A DNA stretch of 8,316 nucleotides from positions 1 through 8,316 of the forward strand of contig MZGM01000097.1 of assembly GCA_002085035.1 (NCBI GenBank), written 5' to 3'. The notes below the pieces were generated by a model. That model did no database searches. It was not told where the DNA came from and saw nothing but the letters and a program-made list of their open reading frames with translations. This stretch comes from Candidatus Zhuqueibacterota bacterium 4484_219. GTDB taxonomy: Bacteria > Zhuqueibacterota > JdFR-76 > 4484-219. The translations under genes and the position numbers were made by a program. Positions within the stretch are counted from its first letter, which is position 1. Every line of letters begins with the position of its first letter. Below are positions 1 to 5,767 of this stretch, in pieces.

Positions 1-33
1 ATATACAGTGAATTGGGAAAAAAAATGAGAATT

Positions 34-294
34 TCAGCCACCCCCCAGGTCTTTCCTTTCCAGCAAACTATACATTACTGGCACCAATATGAGGCTTACT
101 ACCGTAGAGATGAGCAAACCACCCATAATCGCTACTGCCAGGGCACGTTGGAGTTCGGCACCAGGTCCAAAACCAATAGCCATAGGCAAGAGTCCCAGAA
201 CGGTAGTAGCTGTAGTCATTAAGATGGGACGAAGGCGTTTTCTCCCAGCTATTTGAATGGCTTCCATCATGCGAGCGGAGCATTTGGTTCGCAT
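34..294 (-). pseudogene. RND efflux transporter, C-terminal fragment (HAE1/AcrB-like), 5'-truncated
   Basis: This leftward reading frame encodes the last ~86 residues of an inner-membrane RND drug/metabolite efflux pump, which normally has about 1000-1050 residues and works with a periplasmic adaptor and an outer-membrane channel. The visible family signature is EAIQIAGRKRLRPILMTT, followed by the LGLLPMA helix, the GPGAELQRALA turn, the GGLLISTVVSLILVPVMYSLL last membrane helix and a short charged tail. The frame ends at a TGA (34-36). Upstream of the ATG at 294 only three more codons are open before a TAG (304-306), and homology to the family stops at about position 280. More than 900 N-terminal codons are therefore missing, and the ATG is an internal Met or a chance codon, not the true start. 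It abuts a second RND tail on the opposite strand. It is a non-functional remnant, or one side of an assembly misjoin. Confidence 0.85.
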
Positions 295-416
295 TGTCGC
301 TGGCTACAATTGGTGGACTGGTCAGTTCTACTATTCTGGTGCTAACCGTAATTCCAGTGCTTTATCATCTTTGCGAAAATATGAAGAGGAGAAAAACACC
401 CCGCAATTATTGTTGA
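276..416 (+). pseudogene. Second RND efflux transporter, extreme C-terminal fragment, 5'-truncated
   Basis: In the frame starting at 276 the rightward strand reads SIWFALSLATIGGLVSST and then ILVLTVIPVLYHLCENMKRR, ending at TGA 414-416. This is the last transmembrane helix of an RND transporter: the IW..LA..TIGGL.SST..L..IPVLY pattern is characteristic of the family, and the basic tail after the helix is typical. Only about 46 residues remain. Left of 276 the frame runs into the antisense of the other RND tail and meets stops at 213-215 and earlier. The residues differ clearly from those of the leftward copy (TIGGLVSSTILVLTVIPVLY against IMGGLLISTVVSLILVPVMY), so this is a different paralogue and not a fold-back copy of the same gene. 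No start codon or ribosome binding site belongs to it. Confidence 0.75.
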
Positions 417-496
417 AACTTTTTTAACTAAAGGAAAAATCACATTCAATCGAAAATAATAATAGGCTATTAATAAAAACAAGGTTCATTAATTCC

Positions 497-1222
497 ATGT
501 CAGATGAAACCTACAACGGCCCAGAGCGTCGTCGTTATTATCGCCTGGTACCTTCATCATCAGAGAAACTCCAGGCTGATTTCTATTTTCTACAGGGCAA
601 ACATTGTCAGGCGGAGGTTGTTAATCTCAGCCCCGGAGGGCTTTTGTGCTATCTGGAAACTGGTTTAGAATATTTAGGAGTTGGTGTTATCATCCCCCGC
701 ATAGATATCCGCATTCCTTACAAACCTGTGGTTACATATGCTGGAGAGATATTACGAATTCAACATGCAGCGCAAGGAAAAGTTTGCTTCTGTGCTATTC
801 AATTTATTAAGTACGGGGGGTTAAAAGATCGCCTTAAGGCTTCCTCTGGTAAGATACCGCGTGAGCGGCGACAAATTCCAGACGCAGTTTTTCTAAAACG
901 GCTCCAGGAAGCCGAGGATTACACTCAATTAGAAGATATTGAAAAAGAAATCATCGTCCGCAATCAGGTCTATCAGTCATTCAATGATATTGCCGAGGCT
1001 TTGCCATTGGAAGAACGCTGGTTCTTTTATGAGATTTTGGACGAAATGAAGCGTTGCGAACCAAACTATCCGGAAGGCATGAAACGAGAATTTTTACGTT
1101 TGTGTCGAGCTGAAATTCGCCCTTCTGTTAATCGTAAAAGGAAATTGGTCCAATGGGTAAAAGACATTTTGGCATTCTTCGGTTACTCTCGTTCCCAAAA
1201 TTTTTCCTTCCCAAGTAGATAA
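497..1222 (+). CDS. PilZ-domain protein (probable c-di-GMP effector) with helical C-terminal extension
   Basis: A 241-residue soluble protein with no signal peptide or membrane segment. The N-terminal ~110 residues look like a PilZ domain. The c-di-GMP-binding arginine motif is seen as RRYYR (R12 to R16, inside ERRRYYR), and the second motif (D/N)xSxxG is seen as N43-L-S45-P-G-G48. Both signature motifs are intact, so c-di-GMP binding is likely by family knowledge; the output is unknown. Residues ~120-225 are rich in charged and aromatic residues, probably alpha-helical, and are not recognised. They may be a partner-binding module. The protein ends in a basic stretch (NRKRK) and a hydrophobic WVKDILAFFGY segment that could be an amphipathic helix. 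The only Shine-Dalgarno-like sequence is AAGG at 481-484, 12 bases from the ATG, which is weak. The 80 bases upstream are AT-rich with no convincing promoter. The gene follows the broken RND tail, so its native upstream context may be lost. Confidence 0.82.
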   Translation: MSDETYNGPERRRYYRLVPSSSEKLQADFYFLQGKHCQAEVVNLSPGGLLCYLETGLEYLGVGVIIPRIDIRIPYKPVVTYAGEILRIQHAAQGKVCFCAIQFIKYGGLKDRLKASSGKIPRERRQIPDAVFLKRLQEAEDYTQLEDIEKEIIVRNQVYQSFNDIAEALPLEERWFFYEILDEMKRCEPNYPEGMKREFLRLCRAEIRPSVNRKRKLVQWVKDILAFFGYSRSQNFSFPSR

Positions 1223-1283
1223 TATTGCACATCCAACCTCAATCTGTGAAGAGTCCCCAACAACAAGATATATCAGAAACTAC

Positions 1284-1312
1284 TTGCATAGAGTCGAGAC
1301 TCTTTCTATATT
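1284..1312 (+). promoter_or_regulatory. Candidate sigma70-type promoter with a perfect palindrome in its spacer
   Basis: A TTGCAT hexamer (1284-1289) and a TATATT hexamer (1307-1312, five of six consensus bases) are separated by exactly 17 bases. The spacer contains AGAGTC-GA-GACTCT (1290-1303), a perfect 6+6 inverted repeat. The promoter would drive the spermidine-synthase-like gene at 1423 with a 5' leader of about 100 bases. The -35 box is poor (three of six), which would suit an activated or repressed promoter. The palindrome could instead be a weak terminator hairpin for the PilZ gene, since it is followed by TTTCT, but a 2-base loop and a short T run make that less likely. Confidence 0.35.
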
Positions 1313-1371
1313 AAAAGTAACTTCTCCTATAGCCTGCAAAATGGAAGTACCACAAAAACAATAGTTCCAAC

Positions 1372-1395
1372 TTTGGAGGAGTTTTTTTCTCCAAA
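1372..1395 (+). promoter_or_regulatory. Hairpin in the leader of the spermidine-synthase-like gene
   Basis: TTTGGAG (1372-1378) and CTCCAAA (1389-1395) form a 7-bp stem around a 10-base loop containing seven T residues. The left arm runs into GGAGGAG (1375-1381), which resembles a Shine-Dalgarno sequence but lies about 40 bases before the ATG at 1423, too far for direct use. No T tract follows the right arm, so it is not a standard terminator. A role in mRNA stability or translation control is possible but unproven. Confidence 0.25.
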
Positions 1396-1422
1396 CTTAT
1401 CGATAATAAAAAACAAACCATC

Positions 1423-3759
1423 ATGCCCAAAACGGCTTTGAAACAATTGGATTTCCGTCCTCTTATCATTTATTTCTTTCTTGGATTTAGTTCTATAATT
1501 GTACAATCGCTGCTTATTCGCGAATTTTTGGTAGTATTTTTCGGCAATGAACTGGTTTTAGGAATTATTTTCGGTGCCTGGTTTTTCTGGATATCCATCG
1601 GAGCTCAGACAGGTTCTCGTTTAGCGTTCCAGATCAAGTCCTTGCGTACAGTTTTTTGCCTATCAATTCTAATTGGCCTTTTTCTCTTTCCTTTGCAACT
1701 CTATTTGATTCGTTCAGTGCGTTCCTTGCTTGCTGTATCCCCTGGTCAATACATTCCCTTTCTTCCTATGCTGGCTTTCACCTTTTTGTGCACCGCGCCT
1801 TTTAGTTTCATGGTGGGCTGGAGCTTCCCTCTGGGCAGTCGCCTATTGGACATGAATACTTCATCCCGAGCTATCACTATTGGCTGGCTTTACATCACCG
1901 AGGCAGTTGGCAGTTTAGTCGGTGGTTTGATTTTTACCTTTTTGCTGGTGGGCCACTTTTCTTCCTGGCAACTTGGGGCTGCCCTTTTTCTTTTCACAGC
2001 TTTCCTGCTCCCTCTTTTAATAGGAAAATTTGTTCGCCGAAGATTTTATTGTCTTTTGTGGGTTGCGGCAATAGCAATTTTAAGTTTATTAGTGTTGCCA
2101 TTTGCAGAACAAGCAAACAAAGTCACATTACAACAGCGATGGCGCTCCCTTGGTGGTGCAAGCAAGTTAATTGCCTCGGTTGACTCAAAATATGAAAATC
2201 TGGTACTTGCCCAAATTGCTGATCAATACAGCCTTTATGGTAACGGACAGGTAGCCTTTATTTTTCCCGATCCTTACGGTTATGCCAATACTGCTTACTT
2301 TGTGCTCACTCAACATCCTAATCCAAAACATGTTTTGATTATTGGCGATGCTCTTGGCGGACTCTTGCACCCCTTTTTACAAGCCCCTATTCAAAAACTT
2401 GACTACGTACAACTTGATCCACAAATTACCAATCTGGTTCTTCCCTACTTGTCAGAAGAACAAAGAAAAACCCTCTCCGATCCCCGATTGGATATCTTCT
2501 ACACTGATGGTCGGTTTTTCCTCAAAACCACTTCATCTCGGTATGACTTAGTCTTTCTAAACTTGCCCGATCCTACTACTGCAATGATGAACCGCTATTA
2601 CACTCGAGAATTTTTCCAAGAAGTTCAGCGGGTGTTAAAACCTGGCGGTGTTTTTGCTTTCAGCATCCGGGCAGCGGAGACCTATTTTGGGCTGGAAGTA
2701 GAAAATTACGCTGCCTCAATCTTCCAAACCCTCCGCCGGGTATTCCCTCACGTAGTAGTCAGTGGAAGCGAAACTAACTTCTTTTTCGCTTCCGATTCTG
2801 CCGGAATAGTAACTGTCGATATCGAGATTTTGACCCGACGCTTTGCTTGTTATTCAACCCAAACTGCTTATTTCTCTCCTTACAATTTTTACCTCATCTT
2901 TCAGCCGGAACGAGTAGAGTTTATTCGCCGTGCGTTGGAAAATGCCCCCAATGTCCGCCTGAACACCGACTTGCAACCAATTACTTATTTTTACAATTTG
3001 CTTCTTTGGCATCGCTTTGCTAGCGGCATAAACAAGACCAAATCATTGTCGTTTGTGAAACAGTTAAGTCATTTTCGCCTTTCCTGGCTAATATTTCTTT
3101 TGGCACTTCTACTTGTAGTGCGTCTGATTTTTCTGGGGTGGCGGAAAATACCGCGTCGACAACAATCCGCTTTTAATGCCTTAGCCGCTGTAGCGATTTC
3201 CGGATTCGCAGCTATGGGATTTGAGATAGTTCTCCTGTTCGGATTTCAAAACCTCTATGGTTATCTTTATCACATGATTGCCTTGGTGACAGCTACGTTT
3301 ATGTTAGGATTAGCGCTGGGAAGTTTGGTAATGAACCACTTGCTGAACAAAATCCGCTCGGGGGAACGTACCTTTATTTATCTCGAAGCTTTGATCCTTT
3401 TGTTCGCACTGATCTTGCCAGCGCTATTGAATGGCTTTGCCTCTGGTCCCTTTGCGGAACTGCCATTGACAACCTCGCAGATACTGTTTTCTTTTCTCAT
3501 TCTGAATGCTGGCATGCTCACCGGAGCCGGTTTCCCTCTGGCCAGCCATCTCTATCTGCGCCACAAAGACGAAATTGGTCGTGCTGCTGGACTGGTGGAC
3601 AGCTTCGATCACCTGGGAGCTTGTTTGGGAGGATTTCTTACCGGAACATTGCTGGTGCCAGTGCTGGGAACAGTGCAATCGGTGTATTTCATCGCACTGC
3701 TTAATGCAGGGGGGATCTTTTTATGGATAGTGAACCTGATTTTCCCGCGGAAATATTAA
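1423..3759 (+). CDS. Membrane-embedded spermidine-synthase-like protein (fused MFS-type/SpeE-like)
   Basis: A 778-residue fusion. About seven hydrophobic segments (residues ~10-225) open with the typical LGFSSIIVQSLLIREF and FGNEL signature. A soluble spermidine-synthase-like Rossmann domain follows (~235-500). About seven more segments close the protein (~553-775), with a second copy of the opening motif (GFAAMGFEIVLLFGF). In the soluble domain the SAM-type glycine loop reads I307-G-D-A-L-G-G313, D332 is the expected ribose-binding acid, and DPRLDIFYTDGRFFL matches the family. The loop that in SpeE is D-x-x-D-P reads N380-L-P-D383-P, so the first, catalytic aspartate is replaced by asparagine. 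It is therefore probably not an ordinary soluble aminopropyltransferase, and its substrate is unknown. No Shine-Dalgarno sequence precedes the ATG, but no better start lies nearby. It converges on the methyltransferase gene with 28 bases between stops. Confidence 0.85.
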   Translation: MPKTALKQLDFRPLIIYFFLGFSSIIVQSLLIREFLVVFFGNELVLGIIFGAWFFWISIGAQTGSRLAFQIKSLRTVFCLSILIGLFLFPLQLYLIRSVRSLLAVSPGQYIPFLPMLAFTFLCTAPFSFMVGWSFPLGSRLLDMNTSSRAITIGWLYITEAVGSLVGGLIFTFLLVGHFSSWQLGAALFLFTAFLLPLLIGKFVRRRFYCLLWVAAIAILSLLVLPFAEQANKVTLQQRWRSLGGASKLIASVDSKYENLVLAQIADQYSLYGNGQVAFIFPDPYGYANTAYFVLTQHPNPKHVLIIGDALGGLLHPFLQAPIQKLDYVQLDPQITNLVLPYLSEEQRKTLSDPRLDIFYTDGRFFLKTTSSRYDLVFLNLPDPTTAMMNRYYTREFFQEVQRVLKPGGVFAFSIRAAETYFGLEVENYAASIFQTLRRVFPHVVVSGSETNFFFASDSAGIVTVDIEILTRRFACYSTQTAYFSPYNFYLIFQPERVEFIRRALENAPNVRLNTDLQPITYFYNLLLWHRFASGINKTKSLSFVKQLSHFRLSWLIFLLALLLVVRLIFLGWRKIPRRQQSAFNALAAVAISGFAAMGFEIVLLFGFQNLYGYLYHMIALVTATFMLGLALGSLVMNHLLNKIRSGERTFIYLEALILLFALILPALLNGFASGPFAELPLTTSQILFSFLILNAGMLTGAGFPLASHLYLRHKDEIGRAAGLVDSFDHLGACLGGFLTGTLLVPVLGTVQSVYFIALLNAGGIFLWIVNLIFPRKY

Positions 3760-3787
3760 CCTTTTCCCAAAATGTTAGCATCATCTG

Positions 3788-4735
3788 TCAGATTTTTTGG
3801 GCCCAAATATGTAACTCATGGGCAAATGAACGCAAAAAAGGCAGAACCGGGAGATGAGTCAACCGATAACCCCATTCTTCCAGTAGCCCATGTTTTTTGT
3901 CCGAAATAATTGTTTCCGACTGTGCTTGCTGAAGATTAGTTTTTTCAAACACTTGTGTTTTGCGCCGGAGGATCCCCAAATCCTTTAATCCAGCTTTGAG
4001 ACCATAGCCCGTAACTTGGTCGATGCGAAATCCTATTGCAATCAAGATTCGCTGCAAAACTTCTGGCTCAAAATAATAGAGGTGTGCCTGAGTTTGAACA
4101 CGTACATATCCCTTCTGATAATCTTGCACAAAAGGTAAAATATCGCAACGGCCATTAGGAACGCGAAGGAACACCTTCCCACCAGAAGCAAGTCGGGCGT
4201 AGACGGTGGTTAAAAATTGCAAAGGATCCCTCACATGTTCCAAAATATCGTTAAGCAAAATAATATCGAAAAAGTTATCCGGAAATTCGGCTTTTTCCAG
4301 AGTTCCAAGCGTCACATTCAGGCCGAGTTGTGTACGAGCAATTTTTACGGCCCATTCGGAAATTTCTATTCCAAATACCTCCCACGTACAATGATCGCGT
4401 ATGCCCTCGAGAAGAAAGCCAGTAGCACAGCCAACATCCAGTACCCGCCCATGGGGTTTCCAGCGCCGTAACCGCCGGGCTATAATCCGTCCCTGCAAAT
4501 ATTGGCTTTTGCGATTAGCAAAGTAGTTACAAAACCCCCACCGGGGATCATCTGAAAGAAAATACTGTTGAACATAAAATCGTTGCAGTTCATCCTCTGT
4601 CGGTAAGGGATTGACAAAAGCCAAGCGGCAGTTAGTGCATCGCACTACCTCCCTCTCTGATAATCCACCAAGATTAATGCGGCAAACAGAAATAAAATCA
4701 GTATTCTCACAAAAGGGGCAAATAATAGACTTCAT
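3788..4735 (-). CDS. Class I SAM-dependent methyltransferase with N-terminal zinc ribbon
   Basis: A 315-residue cytoplasmic protein. The N-terminus carries two CxxC pairs, C6-P-F-C9 and C33-T-N-C36, spaced as in the small zinc ribbon found on many sugar- or lipid-modifying methyltransferases, followed by the usual FVNPLPTEDELQRFY stretch. The Methyltransf_23/UbiG-like core shows motif I VLDVGCATG (98-106), the acidic end of strand 2 (GIEIS, E124) that binds the SAM ribose, the post-motif LLNDILEHVRDP (160-171) and the GGKVFLRVPNG strand. The C-terminal third has no features recognised here. The substrate cannot be told; relatives often sit in polysaccharide or antibiotic-type clusters, but no such neighbours are present. 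The start is supported by AGAGG (4741-4745 on the minus strand) five bases before the ATG and by a good promoter just upstream. It is transcribed divergently from the DUF1848 gene. Confidence 0.88.
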   Translation of the reverse strand: MKSIICPFCENTDFISVCRINLGGLSEREVVRCTNCRLAFVNPLPTEDELQRFYVQQYFLSDDPRWGFCNYFANRKSQYLQGRIIARRLRRWKPHGRVLDVGCATGFLLEGIRDHCTWEVFGIEISEWAVKIARTQLGLNVTLGTLEKAEFPDNFFDIILLNDILEHVRDPLQFLTTVYARLASGGKVFLRVPNGRCDILPFVQDYQKGYVRVQTQAHLYYFEPEVLQRILIAIGFRIDQVTGYGLKAGLKDLGILRRKTQVFEKTNLQQAQSETIISDKKHGLLEEWGYRLTHLPVLPFLRSFAHELHIWAQKI

Positions 4736-4740
4736 TTTAA

Positions 4741-4745
4741 CCTCT
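4741..4745 (-). promoter_or_regulatory. Ribosome binding site of the methyltransferase gene
   Basis: The minus strand reads AGAGG five bases before the ATG at 4735. It fixes this start and contrasts with the poor sites before the PilZ and spermidine-synthase-like genes. Confidence 0.55.
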
Positions 4746-4757
4746 ACTATTGCATTT

Positions 4758-4786
4758 AATGTAGAGATTTTTTATATTAGAGTCAA
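4758..4786 (-). promoter_or_regulatory. Candidate sigma70-type promoter of the methyltransferase gene
   Basis: On the minus strand TTGACT (4786-4781, five of six consensus bases) is followed after exactly 17 bases by TACATT (4763-4758, four of six). Transcription would begin near 4751, giving a leader of about 15 bases that just includes the AGAGG ribosome binding site. The spacing and position fit well; there is no experimental support. Confidence 0.5.
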
Positions 4787-4834
4787 GTGCTTTCGGCAAA
4801 AAACCCCTACATTTGTTCAGTAGAGCCGATGACT

Positions 4835-4851
4835 TTTTGATTCAATCAAAA
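4835..4851. promoter_or_regulatory. 17-bp perfect palindrome between divergent genes, possible operator
   Basis: TTTTGATT-C-AATCAAAA is a perfect inverted repeat around one central base. It lies about 50 bases upstream of the leftward methyltransferase promoter's -35 box and about 75 bases before the DUF1848 start. Its size, symmetry and place between two divergent genes fit a dimeric helix-turn-helix regulator site. No regulator gene is in the window. Because it is AT-rich, a chance origin is possible. Confidence 0.35.
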
Positions 4852-4926
4852 CTACTGGAGCGGTTACAAAATCTTAACTTGCTAACCTCAGCTTACAGCC
4901 GTAACTTTTTCTCTGAAAGCTAAGCT

Positions 4927-5712
4927 GTGCTACTTAAAAAGGTCATTTCTGCCAGCCGGCGCCTGGAAATGGTAGGATGCTTTCCCGATTTGCTGGCTGA
5001 TATTCTAGAAAAAAAATGTTCACCGGAGCGAGTTCATACCGTGCTAATATGGAGTAAAGACCCCCGGAACCTTATTCAGCATCAGCGGCTACGAACAGTA
5101 CTGCGGCGATACGATCAACTTTATTTGCATTGGACCGTCACTGGCATGGGCGCCAGCAGTTTAGAACCTCATGTTCCCTCTACTGAAAAAATGCTCTCTT
5201 TGCTGGAGGAGATCATCGCCTTTCTGGGTTCACCACAACGACTGCGCTTGCGATTCGATCCTATCGTCCATTTGCAATTACCAAACGGCAACAAATTCAC
5301 AAATTTACACTATTTTGAAGATATTGCCACAGCATTCGCTCAAGCAGGTGTTGTAGACATCTCTGTCAGTTGGATGGAAACTTATCCCAAGGTGATAAAA
5401 CGGCTTCAGCAATTTGGCTATAGGCCACTACCTGTACCACTTTCTCAAAAGCTGACGGAAGCCAACTTCCTGGCCACAATAGCAAAAAAGTTAAAGATGA
5501 AGCTGCATTTCTGTTGCGTGGCTGGCCTGCCACGTTCTCGTTGCGTTGATGGTTCATTACTGAGCAAATTGCATCCAAAAGGCGAACTCGCTTCCACTCG
5601 TCGAGCTAAAGGACAACGCCCACTTTGTGGCTGTACCGAAAGTTGGGATATTGGCTGGTATTATCCCTGTCCTAATGGCTGCTTGTATTGTTACGCTAAT
5701 CCCAAAGTGTAA
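4927..5712 (+). CDS. DUF1848 family protein with C-terminal CX3CX2C radical-SAM-like cluster
   Basis: A 261-residue soluble protein starting at GTG; an in-frame TAA lies two codons upstream, so the start cannot be much earlier. It matches the DUF1848 family: the opening VISASRRLEM, VLIWSKDPRNLI, the LHWTVTGMGASSLEP strand, RLRLRFDPIVH, the CC pair (196-197), C206 in RCVDG, and the C-terminal block CGC (234-236)-TESWDIGWYYPC-x3-C-x2-CYAN. The last block supplies C248, C252 and C255 in the CX3CX2C spacing that binds a 4Fe-4S cluster in radical-SAM enzymes, but at the C-terminus and not the N-terminus. The reaction is unknown. The protein stops three residues after CYAN (PKV), whereas relatives recalled from memory run on further, so the tail may be clipped by the rearrangement that also beheads the next gene. 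The ribosome binding site is weak (CTGAAAG). Confidence 0.8.
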   Translation: MLLKKVISASRRLEMVGCFPDLLADILEKKCSPERVHTVLIWSKDPRNLIQHQRLRTVLRRYDQLYLHWTVTGMGASSLEPHVPSTEKMLSLLEEIIAFLGSPQRLRLRFDPIVHLQLPNGNKFTNLHYFEDIATAFAQAGVVDISVSWMETYPKVIKRLQQFGYRPLPVPLSQKLTEANFLATIAKKLKMKLHFCCVAGLPRSRCVDGSLLSKLHPKGELASTRRAKGQRPLCGCTESWDIGWYYPCPNGCLYCYANPKV

Positions 5713-5767
5713 TCAATGAAACAAAAGACTTGGGATGCCATTTTAACGGCTAATAAACGTAGGAAAT

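Noticed and set aside
13..222. Rightward 69-codon open frame at the left edge
   Set aside because: It is antisense to the RND fragment, which has clear family motifs; the rightward peptide is low-complexity and has none.
3424..3730. Overlapping open frames on both strands inside the spermidine-synthase-like gene
   Set aside because: They are cysteine/serine-rich shadows of the membrane-segment codons, with no start signals or family motifs.
3796..3807. Perfect 12-bp palindrome TTTGGGCCCAAA as a terminator between the convergent genes
   Set aside because: It lies inside the last codons of the methyltransferase, has no loop and is not followed by a T run in a useful place; probably chance.
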